Of a DNA stretch of 13,287 bases, positions 1-7,584 are shown piece after piece; position 1 is the stretch's first letter, and each line of letters starts with the position of its first letter. The stretch is from Thermoplasmata archaeon (GTDB lineage: Archaea > Thermoplasmatota > Thermoplasmata > Thermoplasmatales > Thermoplasmataceae): assembly GCA_021797265.1 (NCBI GenBank), contig JAJZZZ010000028.1, forward strand, positions 1 to 13,287, given 5' to 3'. The position numbers and the translations under genes are program-made. The notes under the pieces are model-generated. The model searched no databases. It had not been told where the DNA came from and was given only the letters and a program-made list of their open reading frames with translations.

Positions 1-935
1 TCAGGTCCCTGGTTCTTGAACGGATGCGGGATGACAAAAACAATCAGGTAGATGTAGAAGGACATGTAATAAGCCCTCAGTGCTCTTTTGATGTCACCCA
101 CTGATGGCTCAAATCCGTTTTCATTGATAATGTAGTAGCCGCTCTTCTCAAGCCTCAGATTAAGAGATGAAGCCATAGAACCCATTGCCCATCCGTTGTT
201 TGGGCTGTCTGTGGAGGTTCTGGCTGCTATGAAGGAAATGCTGTTTACCCTGTAATTGAGCAGCTCAGTCCCCATCATTATGAAAAGTGCCTCTATCTTG
301 GCGGGAATATAGTTGACCACGGTATGGATGATTGCGGGCCACTTGCCAAAGTCAATGTTCCTGCGGTTTTTCTGGCCCACAAGTGTGTCCAGCACGTTGG
401 TGACCCTGGAAATGAATGCTCCAGCTATGCCGAAGAATGCAAAGTAGAAAAGTGGAGAAAAGACGTCATTCAGAAGACTTACAGATATGGACTCTATGAC
501 TGCAGAGGAAATCCCGGGTGCACTCAGGCCTGTTGTATCTCTCTTGATGATCCTCGAAGCAAATGTCCTAGCCTCCTCTATTCTCCCCTCTTCCAGCGCC
601 TTGACCACGGGGCTGATGTCCTGCCCTATGGACGTGAGTGAAAAAGATGCCTTGAGCAGTAAGATGGCTATGATAACGTATACAATTGTGAAAGTGTAAG
701 TTGCATAAAGGAGGGTATATATGAGGCCTCCAAACATTGCGCTAATGACGATAACATAAAGGAAACCGCCCGCCCCCTTGTCGGAAATGGATCTAATGTA
801 TGGGTCAAGTGTCTGGCCCACTTTCCTTATCAGCGTCACAGGATGGACATATTTCCTCGGCTCGCCGAACAGAAAGTCTATTGCAATGGAGCCTAGAAGG
901 ATGGCGAGCGATATTTCCAGTGTGAGCACAGACAT
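1..935 (-). CDS. cbiB: CbiB/CobD-family adenosylcobinamide-phosphate synthase, divergent, 3' end cut off by window edge
   Basis: This is a polytopic membrane protein of the CbiB/CobD family. In the cobalamin pathway that family joins adenosylcobyric acid to an aminopropanol unit to make adenosylcobinamide (phosphate). Reading minus from ATG 933-935 gives 311 codons open to base 3, with two bases of the next codon left; the TCA at bases 1-3 is out of frame. Family motifs seen: DFLFGEP at 20-26 followed by HPV (31-33), KRDTTGL at 131-137, SPLFYF at 160-165, LDTLVG at 182-187, and NNGWAMGSMA at 246-255 followed by RLEKSGYY (261-268). Length is close to the usual 300-320, so only a few C-terminal residues are missing. 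Several acidic positions usual in the family look altered around 149-158 and 203-206. There is no clear SD, and a TATA-like element lies about 42 nt upstream. Family assignment is firm; activity is less certain because of those changes. Confidence 0.87.
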   Translation of the reverse strand, partial: MSVLTLEISLAILLGSIAIDFLFGEPRKYVHPVTLIRKVGQTLDPYIRSISDKGAGGFLYVIVISAMFGGLIYTLLYATYTFTIVYVIIAILLLKASFSLTSIGQDISPVVKALEEGRIEEARTFASRIIKRDTTGLSAPGISSAVIESISVSLLNDVFSPLFYFAFFGIAGAFISRVTNVLDTLVGQKNRRNIDFGKWPAIIHTVVNYIPAKIEALFIMMGTELLNYRVNSISFIAARTSTDSPNNGWAMGSMASSLNLRLEKSGYYIINENGFEPSVGDIKRALRAYYMSFYIYLIVFVIPHPFKNQGP

Positions 936-1175
936 ATTAATACTGTTTCCCGGTTATTTCACAATGTCTAAGACAATAAAAGTTTTGGTAGTATGAATTG
1001 TATAGAAATTTCTCCTTTTCAGCGAGGAGCTCAAGACGGCTGGCAAGCCTCTGGTATTTCGATGAACTATAAATTGCATATTTTGATGATCAACACATGC
1101 TCTCGAAAAGCTTCGAAATATTAATTTTATGGACGATTTACAGAACTGGAGAAAATCAGTCAGAAGTACCAAAAG
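936..1175. other. Divergent intergenic region with no recognisable gene
   Basis: This is the AT-rich gap between the cbiB-like gene (minus) and the coiled-coil gene (plus). It holds promoter-like elements at both ends, a short inverted repeat TCGAA-4 nt-TTCGA at 1103-1116, and a small palindrome TTGAT-G-ATCAA at 1083-1093. Open frames here are short, have atypical composition and resemble no family I know. I see no RNA gene. Confidence 0.4.
974..982 (-). promoter_or_regulatory. Candidate TATA box for the cbiB-like gene
   Basis: On the minus strand the sequence CTTTTATTG is centred about 43 nt before the ATG. A start site about 25 nt downstream would leave a leader of roughly 15-20 nt. The match to the archaeal TATA consensus is modest. 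Confidence 0.3.
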
Positions 1176-1188
1176 TATTTATTTAAAT
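1176..1188 (+). promoter_or_regulatory. TATA box and promoter of the coiled-coil gene
   Basis: TATTTATTTAAAT is preceded by a purine-rich AAAAG that fits a B-recognition element. Initiation about 25 nt downstream (near 1207-1212) would give a leader of about 15 nt before ATG 1226. Confidence 0.6.
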
Positions 1189-1225
1189 CGGGCATCCTGA
1201 AAAAGCTTTTGCGTGATTGGTGAGT

Positions 1226-2113
1226 ATGAGCGAGCTTCTAGAAGACTTTGAGCAAAAACGTGAACATATTAGACAGATAGTTGAAGAGCACATTGGTAAG
1301 AGAGACGACGCTGCTGGGGAGAGCCACAGGTTCGCTGAGGAAAGGGACATACTTAACAACAAAGTTCGCGAGATGCGTGAAGAAGTAAAGAAGAAGATTG
1401 CTGAGAAGAACGATCTCATTGAGCAGGTCCAGAAACTTCGCGCAGAAAAAGAAGAACATTATAAGGAATTATCTGAACTCAGGAAAGAATACCGCAAGAT
1501 CAGGGAAGAGACCAACGTCGAGGGTGTGGACCGCAGAGGCCTCAGGGCTAAGGAGAAGGAACTCCAGAGACTTGAGACAAGACAGCAGACAACCCAACTT
1601 GAGAAGAAGGAAGAGGCGAAGGTCGTTTCCGAGATAAGAAAACTCAGCAACGAGATCAAACAGATGAAGAACTTCAGGGAAAAGGAGCTGGAGAGCAACG
1701 ATTCCATTAAGGACCTCAGCCAGAAGATCAACGGCGAGAGAAAGAGCGGTGAGACCCTGAAGAAGGATATTGATGAGATTTCCAAGAAGATAACCTCAAT
1801 AAGTGAGGATATCAACAAGAGCCTTCAGGAACTTGACGAAACAAGGAAGAAGGCTGATGAATTCCACGAGCAGTTTGTTAAATTCAGCCAGGAATCCACA
1901 AAGGAACACGAGGCATTCATCCAGGCAAAGAACGACCTCAGGGACCTTGAGAAAGTCATTTCAAGCCTGCGGACAAAGGCCAAAGCCTCAAAGAAGAAGG
2001 AAAAGGAAGGGGAACTCCAGAAAAAGGCTACCACACTCTTTGACAAGTTCAAGAATGGGGAGCAGCTTACCACAGAAGATCTCCTGATCCTGCAGAAGGC
2101 AGGTTTCCTTTAA
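1226..2113 (+). CDS. Archaeal coiled-coil protein, COG1340 type
   Basis: This is a 295-residue, highly charged, almost entirely alpha-helical protein. From about residue 5 to 260 it is dominated by Glu, Lys, Arg, Gln and spaced Leu/Ile in heptad-like patterns, which indicates a long coiled coil. There is no signal peptide or membrane segment, so it should be cytoplasmic. The last 30 residues form a distinct conserved tail containing LFDKFKNGEQLTTEDLLIL, which I associate with uncharacterised archaeal coiled-coil proteins of COG1340. The biochemical role is unknown; such proteins have been suggested to be structural or chromosome- or RNA-associated, but nothing here decides that. ATG 1226 is chosen because it fits the promoter. 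GTG 1220 and TTG 1217 are in-frame alternatives, and GGTGA just before the ATG lies too close to be a normal SD. The gene is monocistronic and ends 4 nt before the convergent nucleotidyltransferase. Confidence 0.82.
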   Translation: MSELLEDFEQKREHIRQIVEEHIGKRDDAAGESHRFAEERDILNNKVREMREEVKKKIAEKNDLIEQVQKLRAEKEEHYKELSELRKEYRKIREETNVEGVDRRGLRAKEKELQRLETRQQTTQLEKKEEAKVVSEIRKLSNEIKQMKNFREKELESNDSIKDLSQKINGERKSGETLKKDIDEISKKITSISEDINKSLQELDETRKKADEFHEQFVKFSQESTKEHEAFIQAKNDLRDLEKVISSLRTKAKASKKKEKEGELQKKATTLFDKFKNGEQLTTEDLLILQKAGFL

Positions 2114-2119
2114 TTTTTT
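2114..2119 (+). terminator. T-tract terminator of the coiled-coil gene
   Basis: Six consecutive T follow the TAA stop immediately, and the convergent gene ends at 2118. Archaeal transcription commonly stops at such T-runs without a hairpin. Confidence 0.45.
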
Positions 2120-3215
2120 AAATTCCGTTGTCCTCTTCAATAATTTCTGAAGAGAGAGAAACATTATACACTCTGGAATTGCTTTGAAGATTCAGTTTTG
2201 GCGCAAGAACGCTTTCATGGATCTCACATTTCTGGCCTATGACAGTGCCTTTCATGATGACAGACTTTTCAATTCTGGCCCCATCCAAGACCTTGACGCC
2301 ATCCATGAGAATTGAGTCAGAAATAATCACATCATGGCCAATCTGAACCCCGTCATAAATGGCAGAACCTTCTATTACTGTACCATTCATTGATGAAACT
2401 CCCTCACCGATAAAAGTTGGGCCCTTCAGGGTTGTGCCAGTGAATTGCCTCAACGAGGTGTTCACAATGAGTTTTCCCGATGCACCGTTTTCCGAGAACG
2501 TGTATCCGTATTTCTCGGTCATGAGCTGGTTTGCCCTTATCATGTCATTTGGCCTCCCAGTATCTAGCCAGGTGCCTTCGCCCACATAACCATTTATCTT
2601 AATGCCATTTTCCAGAAGCTTCGGGAAAAGCTGCTTTGCAAAGTCATATGGCTCGCCTTCCGGTATAAGGTTAAGGATTTCCGGTTCCACTATGTAAAGC
2701 CCAGCATTGATTAATTTTGAAAAAGCCTTGTCTGGAGTGGGCTTTTCCATGAATCTTGTGATGATGCCATCTTTCATCTCCACAATGCCAAACTGTGACG
2801 GGTCGTCGACAGTGGTGAGAGCAATGGTGAGTTTGGACTTTCTTTCCCTGTGAAACTTCAGTATATTTTTTATGTTGAAATCAGCCAGTGTATCGCCACT
2901 TCCAACGATAAATGTGTCATCAATGAATTTTGAGACAAGCTTGATGCTTCCTGCTGTTCCCACAGGTTCCCTTTCCACTGAAAACAGGATGTTCTGGTCA
3001 GGATGCTTGAACCTGGTCACTCCGTTTATGAGGGCTTCAAACTTGTAACCAGCAGTGATGATGGCATCTTTGATTCCAGCCTCGTAATATGAGTCAAGCA
3101 CATAGCCGATGCATGGCTTTCCTGCGATAGGCACCAGCGGCTTCGGAATTGAATAAGTGATAGGCCTGAGGCGGGTTCCCTTTCCTCCAGCCATAATTAC
3201 TGCTTTCAATGACAC
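2118..3215 (-). CDS. Sugar-1-phosphate nucleotidyltransferase with C-terminal left-handed beta-helix
   Basis: This enzyme transfers a nucleotide from an NTP to a sugar 1-phosphate to make an activated sugar (NDP-sugar), for glycan or glycolipid synthesis in the cytoplasm. The N-terminal Rossmann-like domain (about 1-230) starts with AVIMAGGKGTRLRP at residues 5-18, the NTP-binding signature, followed by PKPLVPIAGKP. EPVGTAGS, GSGDTLADF and INAGLYIV follow in the usual order. From about 240 to 350 there are hexapeptide-like turns (for example VIEGSAIYDGVQIG) of a left-handed beta-helix. The layout matches archaeal mannose-1-phosphate guanylyltransferase, glucose-1-phosphate thymidylyl/uridylyltransferase and GlmU-like proteins; the sugar and base cannot be told from sequence. 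No ATG is available: candidates are TTG 3221, GTG 3215 and TTG 3209. GTG 3215 is preferred because it gives the usual short lead (MSLKAVIMAG). Confidence 0.88.
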   Translation of the reverse strand: MSLKAVIMAGGKGTRLRPITYSIPKPLVPIAGKPCIGYVLDSYYEAGIKDAIITAGYKFEALINGVTRFKHPDQNILFSVEREPVGTAGSIKLVSKFIDDTFIVGSGDTLADFNIKNILKFHRERKSKLTIALTTVDDPSQFGIVEMKDGIITRFMEKPTPDKAFSKLINAGLYIVEPEILNLIPEGEPYDFAKQLFPKLLENGIKINGYVGEGTWLDTGRPNDMIRANQLMTEKYGYTFSENGASGKLIVNTSLRQFTGTTLKGPTFIGEGVSSMNGTVIEGSAIYDGVQIGHDVIISDSILMDGVKVLDGARIEKSVIMKGTVIGQKCEIHESVLAPKLNLQSNSRVYNVSLSSEIIEEDNGI

Positions 3216-3268
3216 AGGCAATTATGGGTATTAACCACATTAATATTTGTCTGCGGGACTATATAGGT

Positions 3269-3280
3269 ATATAATATAAA
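3269..3280 (-). promoter_or_regulatory. TATA box of the nucleotidyltransferase gene
   Basis: The minus strand reads TTTATATTATAT, a strong archaeal TATA box. Initiation near 3250 would leave a leader of about 30-35 nt before GTG 3215. No SD is visible in it. Confidence 0.6.
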
Positions 3281-3328
3281 TCGCCGTATTATAATATGCT
3301 TCAGTGATGTATTTCTCGGCATAAATTC

Positions 3329-3340
3329 TTATTAATATTA
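3329..3340 (+). promoter_or_regulatory. TATA box of the MFS gene (leaderless)
   Basis: TTATTAATATTA is centred about 22 nt before ATG 3356, so transcription should begin at or next to the start codon. This fits a leaderless mRNA, and no SD is present. Confidence 0.55.
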
Positions 3341-3355
3341 ACCTTAACCGTTCAA

Positions 3356-4555
3356 ATGAACAGAACAGCCTACCTTGTTCCATATTGGATACTGAACTTC
3401 ACTATTGGATTTGGATGGTTCTCACTGGCTCCCCTGGTGCCTAGCCTCATCTCACAATTTTCGGTTGGGCTTTCATCCATTACGCTCTTGATATCAATAT
3501 ACGGCTATACTATGGTCATTTTTGCACTTGCATCCGGGTATCTGTCCGCACGGTTTTCGGTTTCCATCTCACTTGTTTCAGCTGCAGTCATATCCAGTTT
3601 AGGCTTATTTCTCAGGGCGCTTTCGCCGAATTACGATTTCCTGCTGGCTTCGCAGATCATAGCGGCAATCGCATACCCACTGGCCCTTGGTCCTGTAGGT
3701 TCTCTTGCCCAGTCCATCAGCAGGGAGAGAAGCCATATGATTGTGGGCATAAGCGTGGGGATTCTTTTCCTGGGAATGTCTGCGGGCGCCTTCCTTACAC
3801 ATTCCATTCTGGTTTCACTGGGTTCGGTCAGAAACGTATTTCTCCTGGATGCAGGGCTATCGCTTCTAGCACTTGTAACTCTCCCGTTTGTGACAAGAAA
3901 ATATCCTGCAGATTACGCAGGGCGTTCCCTCAAGGGAGTATTCAAGGCAGGCATGTTCAAGAACTGGTATGTCGGCCTCATTATTTCCTCATTTTCCGTT
4001 ATGTTCGGAGGAATAGCAGCAGTAGCACTTGGAGCATTCCCCTCATTGAAGGCCAATGCCGAATCCTATTCCGGGGTTCTCACAGGGCTTTCCTTCCTTG
4101 GTTCTGCCCTGGGTGCCATTATACTCCCGCCCTTGTTCGAGGCAATGAGAAGGGTCAGAACCGGCATGATAGTTACCTCCCTGGTTGCGATGCTGTCCAT
4201 GGCACTTCTTGGTTACGGGCTGGCATATTCCGGCAACTATGGGATACTCATGGCTGCATTCTTCATGTTCGGGTTCTTCGGAAATGCATACTGGTCAATG
4301 GCTATGACCTCCACCACAAGATATTCGCCGGATCCTGCACAGGCTGGGTTTGCAACATCCATGTACAGTGTTGCAACCAACCTGGGAGTTGCCTTCATAC
4401 CAACTCTCCTTGGGCCATACTTCCTTGGAAATCACGGCCCGGGTGTGGGCATAGTAATTGGTGCAGTGGCGTTTGGATTCATCCTGTCTTTCTTCCTGAA
4501 AGTTTCTTCAGATTCCAAAGGCAGAGAACAGGAGGCTCCGGCAAGCCAGGCATGA
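3356..4555 (+). CDS. Major facilitator superfamily transporter
   Basis: This is a 399-residue polytopic inner-membrane protein, the usual MFS size, with about 12 hydrophobic segments in two halves joined by a basic cytoplasmic stretch near residues 180-205 (RKYPADYAGRSLKG). The first helix begins at about residue 8, and the loop between helices 2 and 3 (SGYLSARFS) replaces the classic GxLaDrxGRR. The second half carries EAMRRVRTG at its matching loop. The C-terminus is a short hydrophilic tail rich in Ser, Glu and Ala. Family membership is clear from size and topology. The substrate is not: the overall look recalls anion or cyanate/nitrate-type and multidrug-type carriers, but no diagnostic motif settles it. 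No neighbour suggests a substrate. The gene has its own promoter and appears monocistronic. Confidence 0.85.
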   Translation: MNRTAYLVPYWILNFTIGFGWFSLAPLVPSLISQFSVGLSSITLLISIYGYTMVIFALASGYLSARFSVSISLVSAAVISSLGLFLRALSPNYDFLLASQIIAAIAYPLALGPVGSLAQSISRERSHMIVGISVGILFLGMSAGAFLTHSILVSLGSVRNVFLLDAGLSLLALVTLPFVTRKYPADYAGRSLKGVFKAGMFKNWYVGLIISSFSVMFGGIAAVALGAFPSLKANAESYSGVLTGLSFLGSALGAIILPPLFEAMRRVRTGMIVTSLVAMLSMALLGYGLAYSGNYGILMAAFFMFGFFGNAYWSMAMTSTTRYSPDPAQAGFATSMYSVATNLGVAFIPTLLGPYFLGNHGPGVGIVIGAVAFGFILSFFLKVSSDSKGREQEAPASQA

Positions 4556-4610
4556 TGGGTTCCTGAATACCACATTACCAAATTCTTCTTTCCTGAAAGG
4601 TTGTCAGACG

Positions 4611-4622
4611 AATATTTAAATT
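4611..4622 (+). promoter_or_regulatory. TATA box of the small membrane protein gene
   Basis: AATATTTAAATT predicts initiation near 4640 and a leader of about 33 nt that carries an SD. It is separate from the upstream MFS gene, which argues against a shared transcript. Confidence 0.55.
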
Positions 4623-4661
4623 GTTGCAATCATAAACACACTCAGTGTTCAAATACCATAA

Positions 4662-4669
4662 GGGAGGGG
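4662..4669 (+). promoter_or_regulatory. Shine-Dalgarno site of the small membrane protein gene
   Basis: GGGAGGGG ends 4 nt before ATG 4674 and is one of the two clear SD sites in the window. It fixes the start of this small gene. Confidence 0.55.
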
Positions 4670-4673
4670 ACTG

Positions 4674-4979
4674 ATGGTTCTCAGCTATCCGCCTTTCCTC
4701 ATGCCATATGCCGCAGAGGTAACAATTATTCTGGTGTTCATAGACGGGCTCCTATTCGGACTCGCACTGAAGAAAGCTTTTGTTTCTGTGGTGCTTATAA
4801 TGGTAGCTCTGGTGATTGCCTATTTCCTCGGGCTTACGTTTGTTCCAAATATTTCGCTGGGAACAATTGTACAACAGGTCATGGCCTATACCACTTCAGT
4901 ACATTTCGGCACCCTGATAGTCTCATTCACGATTGTGGTTTTCTTCATCGGATTAGGCTTGGGACTCTGGAAGGGATGA
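4674..4979 (+). CDS. Small membrane protein of unknown function, three predicted helices
   Basis: I do not recognise this 101-residue protein. It is very hydrophobic, with probable membrane helices at about residues 14-31, 35-54 and 78-98, a basic pair KK at 33-34 in the first loop, and a polar loop at 59-77. There is a Pro-rich N-terminus (SYPPFLMP) and a single acidic residue (D24) within the first helix. The last helix ends in a Gly-rich GLGLGLWKG. No signal peptidase site is evident. TATA box, strong SD, ATG and a terminator hairpin after the stop all agree, so it is very likely a real gene although short. The size and Gly/aromatic pattern vaguely recall small CvpA-like or transporter-accessory proteins, but this is not an assignment. 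Confidence 0.72.
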   Translation: MVLSYPPFLMPYAAEVTIILVFIDGLLFGLALKKAFVSVVLIMVALVIAYFLGLTFVPNISLGTIVQQVMAYTTSVHFGTLIVSFTIVVFFIGLGLGLWKG

Positions 4980-5014
4980 CCAAGAATAAAAGTTTGAAAT
5001 CCTCTGGAATTAGA

Positions 5015-5045
5015 AGCACCTGAAAATCAGGTGCTGTATGTTTTT
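5015..5045. terminator. Hairpin terminator between convergent genes
   Basis: AGCACCTGA and TCAGGTGCT form a perfect 9-bp stem (5015-5023 with 5027-5035) around an AAA loop, followed by GTATG and five T. It lies between the stop of the small membrane protein (4979) and the stop of hutU (5044) and could serve both strands. Confidence 0.7.
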
Positions 5046-6759
5046 ACTCGCGGAAATAGGGGACCTTGAACTTTGTCCCCTTGAGTATCAAGCTCTTTGA
5101 ACTCTTGTATCCGGCATCTGCGTGCCTGATTACACCGATTCCAGGATCTGCGTTCAGTACCCGGGTTATCTTTTCAGCAGCCTCATCAGTACCGTCCGCA
5201 ACCATCACAAAGCCTGAGTGGATAGCGTTTCCTATTCCCGTACCTCCGCCGTGATGCACGGATACCCACGTGGCACCTGAGGAAGCATTGAGCAGTGCAT
5301 TGAGTATAGGCCAGTCTGCAATTGCATCGCTGCCGTCAAGCATGCCCTCTGTCTCCCTGTATGGTGACGCTACTGATCCGGTGTCGTGGTGGTCCCGGCC
5401 AATGGCAACAGGTGCAGAAAGTATCTTTTTCTTCACCATATCATTGATGAGGAGCCCGATCTTCTCTCTGAGCCCGTAACCGGCGTAACAGATCCTGGCA
5501 GGAAGTCCCTGAAACTTCACCTTTTCCCTTGCAAGCTTCAGCCACTTTACAAGGTGCTCGTCATATCCGAAGTTGGCTATGATAGCTTCATCGATCTTGT
5601 AAATGTCTTCAGGATCGCCGCTGAGTGCAACCCACCTGAACGGCCCGGATCCAACGGCAAACAGGTCCCTGATATATCCCGGAACGTAACCTGGAATGTC
5701 AAATGCATTCTGTAACCCACCCTCCATGGCTCTCGTCCTCAGGTTGTTGCCATAGTCAAAGACCCTGGAGCCTTTTTCCTTGAACCAGATCATGGATTTC
5801 ACTTCCTTCACTATTGACTGGTAAACAGCTTTCCTGTAAGCCTCAGGATCCTTCTCCCTGAATGCCTCGGCTTCCTGGACGCTGAATCCTTCCGGTATAT
5901 AGCCCACATTAATGTCATGGGCAGCGGTCTGGTCAGTGATTATATCAGGTATTATCCCTCTCTTCTGAAGTTCAGGATAAATGGTCGCAGCATTTCCCAG
6001 AAGCCCAATTGAAAGTGCCTTTCCCTCCTTCAGTGCTTCATCCTTCAGTCTCAGTGCTTCATCAAGGCTATCGACCCATGTATCCAGATATTTCCCGCTT
6101 ATCCTGCGGTCAATCTTCTGTTTGTCAACTTCAACAATTATTCCCACACCATCGTTCATTGTTATTGCAAGAGGTTGGGCTCCACCCATCTCTCCTAACC
6201 CGGAAGATAGGATCCATTTTCCTTTCAGGCCTTCCTGATTGAACTCCTTGGTTCCAATTGCAGCCAGTGTTTCGTAAGTTCCCTGCAGTATGCCCTGGGT
6301 TCCGATGTAAATCCAGCTTCCTGCGGTCATCTGGCCGAACATGGTGAGCCCCTTTCTTTCCAGCTCCCAGAAGATATCATCTGTTGCCCATCTTGGCACG
6401 ATCTGCGCATTTACTATGAGGACCCTCGGGGCATATTTTGTTGTCTTGAATGCCCCTACAGGCTTTCCCGACTGAATAAGAAGCGTTTCATCGTTGTACA
6501 GTTCCCTGAGCATGTTGGTAATTTCGTCAAAGCACTCCCAGTTTCTGGCTGCTTTGCCTTTCCCACCATAAACAATAAGATTGTCAGGGTCCTTGGCCAC
6601 TTCATGGTCTAGGTTATTCATCAAAAGCCTAAGAGCCGCTTCCTGCCCCCAGCCACGGCAGCTGATCTCTTTTCCCCGTGGAGCTTTTATTACTCTTTTC
6701 CTTTGCGATTTGCTTTCTGCGGACTCCATTCTTATCAACCTGCACATGCCTGAAATCAT
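5044..6759 (-). CDS. hutU: Urocanate hydratase (urocanase)
   Basis: This cytosolic NAD-dependent enzyme converts urocanate to imidazolone propionate, the second step of histidine breakdown. The 571-residue protein has the full family outline: [10 protein letters not shown] at 22-31, LMNNLD at 46-51, [11 protein letters not shown] at 64-74, [16 protein letters not shown] at 141-156, and the NAD-binding [12 protein letters not shown] at 187-198. ARICYAGYG at 421-429 carries the conserved Cys424, and [18 protein letters not shown] and HHGGGTGIG follow towards the C-terminus. No expected key residue appears lost. The first ten residues ([10 protein letters not shown]) go beyond the usual N-terminus, so ATG 6729, preceded by a weak AGGTTGAT, is an alternative start. 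The longer start sits about 34 nt from a TATA-like element. No hutH, hutI or fourth-step gene is in the window, so hutU appears to be on its own here. Confidence 0.95.
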   Translation of the reverse strand: MISGMCRLIRMESAESKSQRKRVIKAPRGKEISCRGWGQEAALRLLMNNLDHEVAKDPDNLIVYGGKGKAARNWECFDEITNMLRELYNDETLLIQSGKPVGAFKTTKYAPRVLIVNAQIVPRWATDDIFWELERKGLTMFGQMTAGSWIYIGTQGILQGTYETLAAIGTKEFNQEGLKGKWILSSGLGEMGGAQPLAITMNDGVGIIVEVDKQKIDRRISGKYLDTWVDSLDEALRLKDEALKEGKALSIGLLGNAATIYPELQKRGIIPDIITDQTAAHDINVGYIPEGFSVQEAEAFREKDPEAYRKAVYQSIVKEVKSMIWFKEKGSRVFDYGNNLRTRAMEGGLQNAFDIPGYVPGYIRDLFAVGSGPFRWVALSGDPEDIYKIDEAIIANFGYDEHLVKWLKLAREKVKFQGLPARICYAGYGLREKIGLLINDMVKKKILSAPVAIGRDHHDTGSVASPYRETEGMLDGSDAIADWPILNALLNASSGATWVSVHHGGGTGIGNAIHSGFVMVADGTDEAAEKITRVLNADPGIGVIRHADAGYKSSKSLILKGTKFKVPYFRE

Positions 6760-6788
6760 GATTAATCTTTTCCATGGGCTCGGAGAAA

Positions 6789-6799
6789 GGTTAATTGTT
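6789..6799. promoter_or_regulatory. TATA-like element shared by hutU (minus) and the ExoIII gene (plus)
   Basis: The 60-nt gap between the divergent genes has one obvious TATA-like motif, GGTTAATTGTT (minus: AACAATTAACC). Its centre is about 27 nt from TTG 6820 and about 34 nt from ATG 6759. It could therefore drive both genes, with the plus transcript leaderless. A second weak candidate for hutU alone is GATTAATC at about 6760-6767. Confidence 0.35.
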
Positions 6800-6819
6800 T
6801 CAAAGCCAATGCACTCACA

Positions 6820-7584
6820 TTGCCTATCAAACTAATTTCCTGGAATGTCAATGGAATCAGGGCAGCCTTCAGGAATGGCCTCCTTGACTTCATATTGAGG
6901 GAGGACGCTGATATTTACGCATTCCAGGAGGTCAAGAACCATGACTTCCTGATGCCCATGGAACTAACAGGCAAAGGTTACAGGGCATTTACAAACCCTG
7001 CTGAGAAAAAAGGATACAGCGGGACCCTCATCATAACAAGACTCAATCCGCTTTCGCATTTCACAGGCTTTGGCGAACCAGGTGATGAAAAAGAGGGAAG
7101 GGTGATTGGCATTGAGCTCAAAGATTTCTGGTTCCTGAACATATACTTCCCAAACTCTCAGAGGGAACTCAACAGGCTTGATTACAAGCTTGAGTTCGAC
7201 AGGAGGGTGCTCGGGCTGCTGGAAAATCTCAGGAAGAAAAAGCCTGTGGTAATCTGTGGAGACATGAACGTTGCACATAGGGAGATAGACATTGCAAGGC
7301 CAAAGGACAATGTCCACAACGCGGGCTTCACCAAAGAGGAAAGGCAGTGGTTCACAGAGTTCCTGGATCATGGATATTTGGATACTTTCCGTATCTTCAA
7401 CAGCGAAGCGGATCAGTACACATGGTGGTCTTACAGGTTCAACGCGAGGGCCAGGAATATAGGGTGGAGAATAGATTATTTTGTGGTTTCATCAGAGATG
7501 AAGGACCGCGTCGTTTCATCAGATATATTGCAGGACATACCTGGATCGGACCATGCGCCAATACGCATGGTCATAGAGAATTGA
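6820..7584 (+). CDS. xthA: Exodeoxyribonuclease III-family AP endonuclease
   Basis: This is a metal-dependent nuclease of base-excision repair that cuts the backbone at abasic sites and removes 3' blocking groups. The 254-residue length is typical of ExoIII/ExoA. Family motifs are intact: [11 protein letters not shown] at 6-16, FQEVK with the metal-binding Glu near 38, CGDMNVAH with catalytic Asp and Asn near 147-149, [20 protein letters not shown] in the last third, and GSDHAP with the catalytic His near the C-terminus. The start must be TTG 6820: the homologous region begins right there and there is no in-frame ATG or GTG upstream. The TATA-like element about 27 nt upstream fits a leaderless transcript. 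The last 14 nt overlap the 3' end of purA on the other strand. Confidence 0.94.
   Translation: MPIKLISWNVNGIRAAFRNGLLDFILREDADIYAFQEVKNHDFLMPMELTGKGYRAFTNPAEKKGYSGTLIITRLNPLSHFTGFGEPGDEKEGRVIGIELKDFWFLNIYFPNSQRELNRLDYKLEFDRRVLGLLENLRKKKPVVICGDMNVAHREIDIARPKDNVHNAGFTKEERQWFTEFLDHGYLDTFRIFNSEADQYTWWSYRFNARARNIGWRIDYFVVSSEMKDRVVSSDILQDIPGSDHAPIRMVIEN

Noticed and set aside
1..3. TCA at the left edge as the stop codon of the cbiB-like gene
   Set aside because: It is out of frame with the gene: the frame from ATG 933-935 leaves codon bases 5-3 and then two bases, so the gene simply continues past the edge.
993..1124. Small plus-strand ORF of about 43 codons in the gap after the cbiB-like gene
   Set aside because: No SD, no recognisable family and composition typical of chance; the region is better explained as promoters.
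1459..1818. 119-codon minus-strand ORF inside the coiled-coil gene
   Set aside because: Ser/Leu/Phe-rich translation typical of the antisense of a Glu/Lys-rich coiled coil; the plus-strand protein is the real one.
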